This document shows positions 1 through 6,405 of a stretch of DNA of 6,566 nucleotides, piece by piece. This DNA comes from Syntrophaceae bacterium (lineage in GTDB: Bacteria; Desulfobacterota; DTXE01): NCBI GenBank assembly GCA_012962595.1, contig DTXE01000123.1, positions 1 to 6,566 on the forward strand, written 5' to 3'. Below the pieces are notes generated by a model that worked only from the letters and a program-made list of their open reading frames with translations, made no database searches and was not told the DNA's origin. A program made the position numbers and the translations under genes. The number at the start of each line of letters is the position of its first letter. Position 1 is the stretch's first letter.

Positions 1-29
1 ATGATATTATTGCAGATTGCACTATTGTG

Positions 30-1160
30 CTAAGAACTTCTCCTATGTGGTAGGCGAATGGTAAAGGTAGAACCCTTGCCTACTTCTGAAACAAAGTTGA
101 TAATTCCATCATGTTCCTGGACAATTTTCTGAGTAACCAGTAAACCTAGGCCGGTGCCTTTGCTTCCTTTTGTGCTGAAGAATCGGCTAAAAACCTTCTT
201 CTGCGTTTCTTCATCCATACCACAGCCGTTGTCAGAAACATCAAACCTAACAGCCCATTTATTTTCAGTAGTTGTTCTTACCTCTACCCGGCCTGGCCTA
301 TCAGGGCAACTGACACAGGCATCGATGGCATTAGAAACTAGATTAAGCAAACAGCAATGAATGCCTTTGGGATCGAGGGATACCTCGCCTATGGTGGGAT
401 CAAAATTTCTGAAAATCTCTATACCAGACTCTCTTGCCTTGGGCTCCATAAGTCCACACACCTCCTCTGCAACGGTATTGGGGGAACATACTTCATATTC
501 AGGTTTACGTTCCTTGGAGTAGTTAAGCATGTCTAAAACCAGGTTAGATATATTGTCGATATTCCGCTCTACCATGTTCCACCCAGTTTTCAGCAGATTT
601 CTATCCTGTTTCTTGAGGGCGGTATTTACTACGTAGACCCCTCCTTTAAGACCCCCTAGGATATTCTTTATGGCGTGGGCAAGACCGGCGACCGTCTGGC
701 CGATGGTGGCTAACCTCTCCGCTTCAATGAGCTCCCTGGTAGCTTCTTCTACCTTACGTTCCAAATTTTCTGTATATTCCTTTAACTTCCTTTTTATCTC
801 CAGTTTTTCTTCTGCCCGTTTCAGGGCTACAAAAAGGGCCTCATTGCCGATGGGCTTATTAATGAAGTCAGAGGCATCCAGTTGCAGAGAACGTATGGCT
901 AGATCCATTTCTCCATAACCGGTGATAACAATCACTTCGGTATCAGGACTCATTTCCTTGATAGATTTTAAGACTTGAATACCGTCCATACCTGGCATTC
1001 TTATGTCAGTGAGAACAATGGGAGGGTGTTCCAGGCTAAAAAATTTTAGGCCTTCCTCGCCGTTTTTGGCGGTGATAACCTCATAGCCTGCATCACGTAA
1101 GGCAATCCCCCAAACTTTTCTTATCCCCTCTTCATCATCAATGAGCAACAGTTTTTGCAT
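30..1160 (-). CDS. Receiver-histidine kinase hybrid (REC-HisKA-HATPase), soluble
   Basis: Predicted cytoplasmic 376-residue signalling protein in which a receiver domain precedes the kinase. The receiver (residues 1-120) shows acidic D8/D9, phospho-acceptor D52 in TDIRMPG, T80 and K102 in the NKP motif. A charged coiled-coil linker (about 115-150) leads to a dimerisation/phosphotransfer helix with H162 in the motif GLAHAIKN. The HATPase domain has its N-box at N277 (VSNAIDA), G1 box DNGCGM (310-315) and G2 box KGTGLGL (334-340). No transmembrane segment or DNA-binding domain is visible, so it must pass its signal on, plausibly to a response regulator outside the window. The ATG at 1160 has an AAGGCAGG Shine-Dalgarno overlapping the upstream kinase's stop codon, so the two are probably co-translated. 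The stop is TAG at 32-30. The first 29 bases of the window lie downstream and hold nothing assignable. Domain assignment is firm; partner and signal are unknown. Confidence 0.93.
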   Translation of the reverse strand: MQKLLLIDDEEGIRKVWGIALRDAGYEVITAKNGEEGLKFFSLEHPPIVLTDIRMPGMDGIQVLKSIKEMSPDTEVIVITGYGEMDLAIRSLQLDASDFINKPIGNEALFVALKRAEEKLEIKRKLKEYTENLERKVEEATRELIEAERLATIGQTVAGLAHAIKNILGGLKGGVYVVNTALKKQDRNLLKTGWNMVERNIDNISNLVLDMLNYSKERKPEYEVCSPNTVAEEVCGLMEPKARESGIEIFRNFDPTIGEVSLDPKGIHCCLLNLVSNAIDACVSCPDRPGRVEVRTTTENKWAVRFDVSDNGCGMDEETQKKVFSRFFSTKGSKGTGLGLLVTQKIVQEHDGIINFVSEVGKGSTFTIRLPHRRSS

Positions 1161-1165
1161 AACAG

Positions 1166-1173
1166 CCTGCCTT
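1166..1173 (-). promoter_or_regulatory. Shine-Dalgarno of the receiver-kinase, overlapping the upstream stop
   Basis: On the - strand, AAGGCAGG ends 5 nt before the ATG at 1160 and overlaps the TAA stop (1174-1172) of the preceding kinase gene. This fixes the start and suggests translational coupling of the two kinases. Confidence 0.65.
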
Positions 1174-2992
1174 ATTGGGGCGATGTTTTAACCGGAAACC
1201 TTAGTCTGAAAGTAGTACCCTTACCAAATTTGCTTTCTACCTCAATGGTGCCATCAAAATCTCTGACTATTCCATAACTAATAGGAAGTCCCAGTCCAGT
1301 CCCCTTCCCCACCTCTTTAGTGGTAAAAAATGGCTCAAAGATTCTGCCTTTCACATCGTCCGGAATACCTATACCGGTATCAGAGACCTCTGCCACCACA
1401 CTCCCATCCTTTAAGGATGTTCGAATAGTTAGAATTTGCTCATCACCACCAAGCCTCTTTACCCTTTCTTCAATGGCATCCCTGGCATTAATAATCATAT
1501 TAATAAACACCTGTTCTAGGCGATTCATATCCGCCATTATGGGAGGAAGTTGCTCATTCAGGTCCAATACCACTTTTATTTGGTGAAGTTCAAGTTGCCG
1601 CCCTAACATGGTAAAGGCCCCTTTAATGCATTCATTTAACTGTACCTCCACTTTAGTAATATCGGTTTTGCGCCCGAATTCCCGTAGATGATTGATGATC
1701 TTTGTGGCCCTATCTACTTGGGCATCCATCTCTTGGGCTATGGTTTTTAACGCATTCTCTTCAATCCTCTCACCTTTTTTGATCTTATCCATAAAAAAAT
1801 TGGTACCGGTCTTGATAACTGATAATGGTTGGTTTAGCTCATGGGCTACCCCTGCAGACATCTCTCCCAAGGTGGCCATCTTACCGGCCTGTACCAGTTG
1901 CTGTTCAGTCTGTAGTCTTTCGGTTATGTCACTGGCCGTAATGATTAGGGCATTGTGTTTCAGGTATTCAACCGGCGATGAACGGATATCCACATAGATT
2001 AAGTTACCATCCTTTTTGACATGCTGAATTTTGTCGAGAATACTACTTTTATTAGCGCTGAGAGATTTAATCCTTATTCTGTCCCTAGGGCTGACAATAT
2101 CCAGAAAGGTCATTTTCTGCAATTCACTCTTGGTATAACCATAATGTTCTATAGCCCGCTGGTTGGCGTCAAGAATTTGAAGGCTTTCCTGATGGATAAC
2201 GAAAATGGGATTAGGATCATTGTTAAACAGATGCCGATATTTTTCTTCTGACTTTTTTAGCTCATCCTCTAAAAGCCTGAGAATGGTAACATCGGTAGAC
2301 ATCTCCATAACTGCTACGATTTCATCCTTTTCATTCCTAATGGGGGCGGTTGAGACAATGAAGTGAGCTATACTCCCATCCTTCTTTTTTCCAATTTCCT
2401 CGCTGGTATGTATCTTTCCATCCTTGAAGGTCTTTTCCACGATACAGTCCGCACATTTGGTCCCCCGCCCTTTATAGGCTGCATAGCAGTACTCGCCAAT
2501 GCGGTCACCAAAGTCCCTTGCCCATTCCTTGTTGGTTCTAAGGATCTTAAAATTTTTATCCTGGACGGTTATATAACAGGGAACACTCTCAAAGAGTGTT
2601 TGAAACTCGTTGATGGTCCTCTGCAACTGGAGGGTCTTGGTTTTAATCTCTTTTTGCATTTCGCTGAGGGATTGGGCTAACTGACCAATTTCGTCATTAG
2701 TATAGGCTATTATCTCCTGCTCATAGTCGCCTTGGGCAATCTGTCTAGTTCTCGAAAGGAGTTGTTTAAGAGAGCGATTGATGAAAAAGAGGATGTAGAG
2801 ACCAACCGCAGTCGAGATGAAGATTAAGAGAATAAAAGCCAGAATGACCATCTTTTGGCGTTCATGTGCGTGCATGCAGTAAGATGCAAATCCTAGTATG
2901 GCCACAAAGACAATAAGTCCTAAAGAAAGGCCCAACTTAAAGCTGAGCCCTTTCTTTAATTTAATTGGACCTTTTTTTAGATTTCTTACCAT
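1172..2992 (-). CDS. Membrane-bound sensor histidine kinase (TM-HAMP-PAS-PAS-HisKA-HATPase)
   Basis: A 606-residue sensor kinase. After a basic N-terminus come two membrane helices (about 21-39 and 48-71) separated by only about 8 residues (HAHERQK). There is thus almost no extracytoplasmic domain, and sensing is probably cytoplasmic or within the membrane. A HAMP domain follows (about 72-122), then PAS1 (about 130-240) and PAS2 (about 248-358). PAS1 carries a cysteine cluster C169-x10-C180-x2-C183 plus C139, suggesting a redox or metal-sensitive site. The HisKA domain has H384 in [10 protein letters not shown]. The HATPase domain has N502 (INARDA), G1 box DTGIGIP (538-544) and G2 box GKGTGLGL (562-569), so catalytic residues are complete. 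It is the first gene of a two-gene set with the receiver-kinase, divergent from dsrA. The ATG at 2992 has only a weak upstream Shine-Dalgarno (AAGAG), but it includes the basic N-terminus before the first helix, and no better start is seen. The ligand is unknown. Confidence 0.93.
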   Translation of the reverse strand: MVRNLKKGPIKLKKGLSFKLGLSLGLIVFVAILGFASYCMHAHERQKMVILAFILLIFISTAVGLYILFFINRSLKQLLSRTRQIAQGDYEQEIIAYTNDEIGQLAQSLSEMQKEIKTKTLQLQRTINEFQTLFESVPCYITVQDKNFKILRTNKEWARDFGDRIGEYCYAAYKGRGTKCADCIVEKTFKDGKIHTSEEIGKKKDGSIAHFIVSTAPIRNEKDEIVAVMEMSTDVTILRLLEDELKKSEEKYRHLFNNDPNPIFVIHQESLQILDANQRAIEHYGYTKSELQKMTFLDIVSPRDRIRIKSLSANKSSILDKIQHVKKDGNLIYVDIRSSPVEYLKHNALIITASDITERLQTEQQLVQAGKMATLGEMSAGVAHELNQPLSVIKTGTNFFMDKIKKGERIEENALKTIAQEMDAQVDRATKIINHLREFGRKTDITKVEVQLNECIKGAFTMLGRQLELHQIKVVLDLNEQLPPIMADMNRLEQVFINMIINARDAIEERVKRLGGDEQILTIRTSLKDGSVVAEVSDTGIGIPDDVKGRIFEPFFTTKEVGKGTGLGLPISYGIVRDFDGTIEVESKFGKGTTFRLRFPVKTSPQ

Positions 2993-2994
2993 CT

Positions 2995-3009
2995 CTTAAC
3001 GATGTTAAG
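2995..3009. promoter_or_regulatory. Palindrome CTTAAC-GAT-GTTAAG beside the kinase start
   Basis: A perfect inverted repeat with 6-bp arms and a 3-nt centre. It lies just upstream of the kinase ATG and overlaps the transcription start predicted from the promoter at 3017-3045. The position suits an operator for repression or autoregulation. The protein that would bind it is unknown. Confidence 0.4.
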
Positions 3010-3016
3010 TGCATAC

Positions 3017-3045
3017 CTTATACCAAAAATTTTGGTTTTTGCCTA
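3017..3045 (-). promoter_or_regulatory. Predicted sigma-70-type promoter for the kinase genes
   Basis: On the - strand, TAGGCA (3045-3040, 4 of 6 matches to TTGACA) is followed by a 17-nt spacer and TATAAG (3022-3017, 5 of 6 matches to TATAAT). TGG precedes the -10, giving an extended -10 element. Transcription would start near 3010, about 18 nt before the kinase ATG. Hexamers and spacing were read directly; activity is inferred. Confidence 0.5.
3022..3036. promoter_or_regulatory. Palindrome ACCAAAA-A-TTTTGGT inside the kinase promoter spacer
   Basis: A perfect inverted repeat with 7-bp arms around one central A. It lies between the predicted -35 and -10 of the kinase promoter, a classic repressor-operator position. 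On the + strand it is followed by a short T run, but the A/T-rich stem is too weak to be a convincing terminator. Confidence 0.4.
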
Positions 3046-3143
3046 TCTCATAATATCTCAAAAATCCAAATAACCCCTAATCTCCAAATGACACCAGTGC
3101 AAATTACAATGAAACTGTTGCAGACAATTGCATATTGCGATAT

Positions 3144-3194
3144 CCCATTGCCCTTATATCTATGGGTATCACCCACAATTGACGTATTTTTGGG
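3144..3194. promoter_or_regulatory. Two CCCA-N15-TGGG dyads, possible activator sites for dsr
   Basis: Two 23-nt dyads, 3144-3166 and 3172-3194, each have CCCA and TGGG separated by exactly 15 nt and are offset by 28 nt. The first is flanked by more extensive symmetry (GATATCCCAT ... ATGGGTATC). The inner half-sites also form TGGGT-ATC-ACCCA (3163-3175). They centre about 87 and 59 nt upstream of the predicted dsr transcription start, somewhat close but possible for a sigma-54 enhancer-binding protein. A repressor is an alternative. Confidence 0.4.
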
Positions 3195-3214
3195 CATAAT
3201 CCGAAGGAGACTTT

Positions 3215-3231
3215 CTGGCACAGATTATGCT
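3215..3231 (+). promoter_or_regulatory. Sigma-54 (RpoN) -24/-12 promoter for dsrABD
   Basis: CTGGCACAGATTATGCT matches the sigma-54 consensus YTGGCACGRNNNTTGCW at all but two specified positions (A for G at 8, A for T at 13). The invariant GG (3217-3218) and GC (3229-3230) are separated by exactly 10 nt. Transcription would start near 3242, giving a leader of about 132 nt before dsrA. No convincing sigma-70 promoter was seen on this strand of the gap. An AAA+ activator would be required; none is encoded in the window. Confidence 0.7.
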
Positions 3232-3280
3232 GTTAAAAACCAAAGTTTCTATGAGTAACTCACTTATTTGCAAGGGATGG

Positions 3281-3289
3281 AAAGGAGGT
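3281..3289 (+). promoter_or_regulatory. Upstream AAAGGAGGT copy in the dsrA leader, no start codon behind it
   Basis: A perfect anti-16S match identical to the dsrA Shine-Dalgarno but 77 nt upstream of it. No ATG, GTG or TTG lies 5-10 nt downstream. Only a rare-type ATT (3300) would open a short frame of 16 codons to TAG at 3348. It may be a ribosome standby site, the relic of a leader peptide, or chance. Confidence 0.35.
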
Positions 3290-3357
3290 GGTGTAAGTCA
3301 TTCTAGATTTAGCAAAGCAGGATTACTGTAACTATCAGGTCCAAATATAGATAAGAG

Positions 3358-3366
3358 AAAGGAGGT
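3358..3366 (+). promoter_or_regulatory. Shine-Dalgarno that fixes the long dsrA start
   Basis: AAAGGAGGT lies 7 nt before the ATG at 3374. This near-perfect site supports the long form of DsrA over the internal ATG at 3539, which has no comparable site. Confidence 0.85.
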
Positions 3367-3373
3367 AAAAACA

Positions 3374-4828
3374 ATGCCTTTGACTCCAGAGGAATTAGAC
3401 AAGATTGCAAAAGAGGTTGCAGAAGAAAAGGGAGAAAAAGAGCTCAAATATGACAAACTGAGATATTTTACCGACGAAGAACTCAAAAACTACACCGATG
3501 AAGACCTAAAAAAATTCAAGATTAAGCATGACATCTCTATGATAGAAGAGCTGGAAAAGGGTCCTTGGACAAGTTTTATTTCTGATATAAAACGAGAGGC
3601 CTTACACAGGAGTAAACTTCCAGAGGATAAGATGATGATATCTAAGGAGGTATGTGAAGACCTTTTGGGCCAGCTTGAGCTTTCTTACCATGATAAAGAA
3701 ACCCACTGGAAGCATGGAGGTATTGTAGGTGTTTTTGGATATGGCGGTGGAGTCATCGGAAGATACTCCGATGTGCCAGACAAGTTTCCAGGGGTGGCCC
3801 ACTTCCATACCATACGAGTTAATCAACCCGCCAGTAAATTCTATACTACTGACTATCTAAGAACAATTTGTGACCTCTGGGAATATCGAGGAAGCGGCTT
3901 AACCAATATGCACGGTTCTACTGGAGATATAGTATTTTTGGGAACTACTACCGAACAATTAGAGCCCATCTTTTATGATTTGACCCATGACCTTACTCAA
4001 GATCTAGGTGGTTCTGGTTCAAACCTCCGCACACCTTCCTGCTGTATAGGGAAGGCAAGATGCGAATATGCCATGATTGATACCCAGGATATGTGTTATG
4101 AGATGACCATGCACTATCAGGATGAGCTGCACAGGCCGGCGTTTCCCTATAAATTTAAGTTTAAGTTCTCTGGCTGCCCCAATGACTGTGTGGCGGCAAT
4201 TGCCCGATCCGATATGGCTTACATCGGTACCTGGAAGGATGATATTCGCATTGATCAGGAGGCGGTTAAGGCGTATGTGGGTGGCGAGCTAAAACGCAAT
4301 GCAGGCGATATGGCTGGCAGGGATTGGGGACCATTTGATATCAAGGCCGAGGTTATTGACCTTTGCCCCAGCCAGTGCATGAGCTGGGATGGTAATAAAT
4401 TGACTATAGATAACAAAGAATGCGTCCGCTGCATGCACTGCATCAATACTATGCCCAGGGCCTTAAGGGTAGGCACAGATACCGGTTGCAGCATCCTGTT
4501 TGGTTCTAAGGCACCGATACTTGAAGGGGCACAACTTTCTCTTCTGACCATCCCATTTATGTACGCTGAGAGGCCCTATGATAACCTCAAAGACCTTGCC
4601 GATAAGGTATTCGAGTGGTGGCCTGAAGAGGGCAAGAACCGGGAGCGTTTAGGTGAGCTCATTCAGCGTCAAGGTCTGCGGGTGTTTTTGGAAAAGATTG
4701 GAGTTAGGGCCATCCCCCAAATGGTCAAAGAACCACGTTCCAACCCATATATCTTCTGGAAAGAGGAAGATGTACCCGGTGGATGGAAGAGAACTATTGC
4801 AGATTACAGAAAAAAACATGCAAGATAG
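3374..4828 (+). CDS. dsrA: Dissimilatory sulfite reductase alpha subunit DsrA
   Basis: Alpha subunit of the cytoplasmic alpha2beta2 sulfite reductase, which carries out the last step of sulfate respiration, with DsrC as co-substrate in the known cycle. The 484 residues show the family hallmarks: [21 protein letters not shown] (around 109-129), [14 protein letters not shown] (173-186), siroheme-[4Fe-4S] cysteines C224-x5-C230 and C268-x3-C272 (GCPNDC), the lysine-rich YKFKFKF (259-265), and a ferredoxin insert with C331 and C350-x2-C353-x2-C356 ([15 protein letters not shown]). C223 is an extra vicinal cysteine. The protein is about 47 residues longer than D. vulgaris DsrA (437 as I recall), mostly at the N-terminus. 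Residues 1-55 are highly charged and contain an 8-residue tandem repeat, and the conserved LEKGPW core start falls at 60-65. The strong Shine-Dalgarno supports the long start. First gene of dsrABD, behind a predicted sigma-54 promoter. Identification is very secure. Confidence 0.99.
   Translation: MPLTPEELDKIAKEVAEEKGEKELKYDKLRYFTDEELKNYTDEDLKKFKIKHDISMIEELEKGPWTSFISDIKREALHRSKLPEDKMMISKEVCEDLLGQLELSYHDKETHWKHGGIVGVFGYGGGVIGRYSDVPDKFPGVAHFHTIRVNQPASKFYTTDYLRTICDLWEYRGSGLTNMHGSTGDIVFLGTTTEQLEPIFYDLTHDLTQDLGGSGSNLRTPSCCIGKARCEYAMIDTQDMCYEMTMHYQDELHRPAFPYKFKFKFSGCPNDCVAAIARSDMAYIGTWKDDIRIDQEAVKAYVGGELKRNAGDMAGRDWGPFDIKAEVIDLCPSQCMSWDGNKLTIDNKECVRCMHCINTMPRALRVGTDTGCSILFGSKAPILEGAQLSLLTIPFMYAERPYDNLKDLADKVFEWWPEEGKNRERLGELIQRQGLRVFLEKIGVRAIPQMVKEPRSNPYIFWKEEDVPGGWKRTIADYRKKHAR
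3470..3517 (+). repeat. 24-bp tandem duplication in the dsrA N-terminal extension
   Basis: Two adjacent 24-nt units (3470-3493 and 3494-3517) match at 19 of 24 positions. They encode TDEELKNY and TDEDLKKF (residues 33-40 and 41-48). The duplication lies in the charged extension, outside the catalytic core. Confidence 0.75.
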
Positions 4829-4833
4829 GAGGT
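4827..4833 (+). promoter_or_regulatory. dsrB Shine-Dalgarno overlapping the dsrA stop
   Basis: AGGAGGT shares two bases with the dsrA TAG stop (4826-4828) and lies 6 nt before the ATG at 4840. It sets the dsrB start there rather than at the in-frame ATG at 4783, and suggests translational coupling for equal subunit output. Confidence 0.85.
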
Positions 4834-4839
4834 GCTACT

Positions 4840-6018
4840 ATGGCTCTTGGTAAATTTGGTTATTATAATCCAGATAAGCCACTGGAAAATAGACTTACAG
4901 ACATGGGTCCGCGGCACTATTGGCAGTACTTTCCGCCTATAATAAAGAAAAATTATGGAAAGTGGTTGTACCATGAGGTCCTGGAGCCAGGTGTATTAGT
5001 ACATGTCTCTGAGACAGGGGATAGGTGTTATACAGTTAGGGTAGGTGGTGCCAGGTTGATGAGTGTAGAGCATATCCGGGAGATATGTGATATTGCTGAT
5101 AAATACTGCGATGGCTACCTCAGGTTCACCACCCGTAACTGCGTGGAGTTTATGACAGACAGCGAAGAGAAGGCCAAGGCCTTAAAAGAGGACCTCATGA
5201 GCAGAAAATTCCCAGCAGGAAGTCATAAATTTCCTGTAGGTGGTACCGGCAAGTCTATTACCAACATTGTTCATACCCAGGGATGGATCCACTGCCATAC
5301 CCCGGCTATTGATGCCTCGGGGATAGTAAAGTCTGTGATGGATGAACTGTGGGATTATTTTAGAAATATGACTCTACCGGCGAAGGTTAGGGTAGCTCTG
5401 GCCTGTTGTCTCAATATGTGTGGTGCGGTCCACTGCTCTGATATCGCCATATTAGGATATCATAGGAAACCGCCTGTTATTGATGATGAGGTTATAGATA
5501 AGGTGTGTGAACTTCCCCTGGTAGTGGCTGCCTGTCCTACAGGTGCTGTAGGTATAGCCAAGACAAAGGAAGGTAGGGGTACCGTAAGGATAAAGGAAGA
5601 GCGGTGCATGTTCTGTGGTAATTGCTACACTATGTGTATGGCTACCCCTCTTGCTGACGCTGAAGGGGATTGTGTAGTGATCTTGGCAGGTGGAAAGATA
5701 TCAAACCGGGGAACTCCACCCAAGTTCTCCAAGGTAGTAGTCCCTGCACTTCCCAGTAATCCACCCCGGTGGCCTGAAGTGGTCCAAACCGTAAAGAAGA
5801 TAGTAGAGGTCTATGCTGCAAATGCTAATAAGTATGAACGCTTGGGTGATTGGGCAGAAAGGATTGGCTGGGAGAGGTTCTTTGAGAAGTGTGGACTAAC
5901 CTTTACCGAACACCTTCTCGATGATTATCGCCTGGCTTACGATACTTATAGAACTACAACCCAGTTTAAGTTTACAGAGGATGCATGGGAGGTATCTAGA
6001 CAGGTAAAGGGTATTTAG
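4840..6018 (+). CDS. dsrB: Dissimilatory sulfite reductase beta subunit DsrB
   Basis: Beta subunit partnering DsrA. In known structures its cysteines ligate the catalytic siroheme-[4Fe-4S] centre. The start is ATG 4840 ([14 protein letters not shown]), matching the family N-terminus; the longer frame from 4783 would overlap dsrA with unrelated residues. The 392 residues show [14 protein letters not shown] (43-56), LRFTTRN (94-100), [12 protein letters not shown] with C152, the [14 protein letters not shown] block with C189, C190 and C194, C232 in ACPTGAV, and the ferredoxin insert C256-x2-C259-x2-C262 plus C266. Oddities are Met in place of the usual Pro after C266 (CMATP), Cys101 directly after the siroheme-pocket TTRN motif, Cys63, and a C-terminal tail of about 11 residues beyond the usual QFKF end. 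It lies 11 nt after dsrA with its Shine-Dalgarno on the dsrA stop. Identification is very secure. Confidence 0.99.
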   Translation: MALGKFGYYNPDKPLENRLTDMGPRHYWQYFPPIIKKNYGKWLYHEVLEPGVLVHVSETGDRCYTVRVGGARLMSVEHIREICDIADKYCDGYLRFTTRNCVEFMTDSEEKAKALKEDLMSRKFPAGSHKFPVGGTGKSITNIVHTQGWIHCHTPAIDASGIVKSVMDELWDYFRNMTLPAKVRVALACCLNMCGAVHCSDIAILGYHRKPPVIDDEVIDKVCELPLVVAACPTGAVGIAKTKEGRGTVRIKEERCMFCGNCYTMCMATPLADAEGDCVVILAGGKISNRGTPPKFSKVVVPALPSNPPRWPEVVQTVKKIVEVYAANANKYERLGDWAERIGWERFFEKCGLTFTEHLLDDYRLAYDTYRTTTQFKFTEDAWEVSRQVKGI

Positions 6019-6053
6019 GACTCAAGTAAACATTAATTTAAGGGAGCTACAAC

Positions 6054-6305
6054 ATGGAAAAGGAAGAGATAAAGAAGGCCATAATTGAATGGGCCTCAAA
6101 GCAAAAGAAGACCAAGTTCTATTTCAAAGATATGCAGAAAGCAGTACCTGATGTTAAACTGAAAGAGTTAAAGAAGGTTGTTACCGAACTGGTTCAAGAT
6201 GAGGTGCTTGATTTGTTTTCAACCGGTAGCACCAGTCTGTATGGGCTAAAGGGCAGGGGCTTAACAGAAGCCCAAACCTTGGGTAAAGAAGAGGAAAAAA
6301 AGTAG
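6054..6305 (+). CDS. dsrD: DsrD, small winged-helix activator of sulfite reductase
   Basis: An 83-residue protein (D. vulgaris DsrD is about 78). Family hallmarks are KFYFKD (21-26), VQDEVLDLFSTGSTSLYGLKG (about 47-67) and a charged C-terminal tail (EEEKK). The fold is a winged helix. The family was long suspected to bind DNA, but biochemical work has shown that DsrD stimulates DsrAB sulfite reduction, so an allosteric role is most likely. The gene begins 35 nt after dsrB with AAGGGAG (6040-6046) 7 nt before the ATG, and is followed by the operon's terminator. dsrD marks reductive dsr loci and is usually absent from sulfur oxidisers. The frame stays open for 43 codons after its TAG, but the family length supports stopping here. 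Confidence 0.96.
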   Translation: MEKEEIKKAIIEWASKQKKTKFYFKDMQKAVPDVKLKELKKVVTELVQDEVLDLFSTGSTSLYGLKGRGLTEAQTLGKEEEKK

Positions 6306-6365
6306 CAGCCTTCCTCTGCGCAACTAGATGATGCAGGTACAGGAGGTGGAGCTATATCCGCGGTA

Positions 6366-6405
6366 TGGGTAGCCGGCCTATATGGTCCGGCTACCCAGTT
6401 TTTTT
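6366..6405 (+). terminator. Strong intrinsic terminator of dsrABD
   Basis: A perfect 11-bp stem, TGGGTAGCCGG (6366-6376) with CCGGCTACCCA (6387-6397), has a 10-nt loop that can partly pair further (CC with GG). It is followed by seven Ts (6399-6405). It lies 60 nt after the dsrD stop and closes the operon as a three-gene unit. The stem is symmetric, but the long T tract favours + strand use. Confidence 0.92.

Larger units (their letters stand above)
2993..3373. other. Divergent control region between the kinase genes and dsrA
   Basis: This 381-nt gap has no supportable gene. From left to right it holds: a palindrome beside the kinase start (2995-3009); a sigma-70-like kinase promoter with a palindrome in its spacer (3017-3045); a 10-nt direct repeat TATCTCAWAA (3044-3063); an AT-rich stretch with several TTGCA/TGCAA half-sites (3098-3140); two CCCA-N15-TGGG dyads (3144-3194); a sigma-54 promoter toward dsrA (3215-3231); and a dsrA leader of about 130 nt with two AAAGGAGGT motifs. 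I recognised no riboswitch, tRNA or small-RNA fold. Confidence 0.7.

Noticed and set aside
1..29. Possible start of a further gene after the receiver-kinase, and a GCAC-TATT-GTGC hairpin
   Set aside because: Only 29 nt are visible, with no ATG on the - strand; the 4-bp stem has no T tract and is too small to call.
3022..3040. Palindrome followed by a T run as a terminator
   Set aside because: The stem is nearly all A/T with a single-base loop, so it would be unstable; an operator role fits its promoter position better.
3179..3200. TTGACG ... CATAAT as a sigma-70 promoter for dsrA
   Set aside because: The spacer is only 10 nt instead of about 17, and no suitable -35 lies at the right distance from CATAAT.
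2965..3258. 97-codon + strand open frame across the divergent control region
   Set aside because: No ribosome site, begins inside the kinase gene, covers the predicted promoters and dyads, and shows no recognisable domain.
3539..3541. Shorter dsrA start at the internal ATG
   Set aside because: It would give a length closer to other DsrA, but it lacks a Shine-Dalgarno, whereas ATG 3374 has a near-perfect one and the frame between is well-formed protein.
4783..4839. Longer dsrB start at ATG 4783
   Set aside because: The added 19 residues overlap dsrA out of frame and do not resemble DsrB. ATG 4840 has AGGAGGT at good spacing and matches the family N-terminus.
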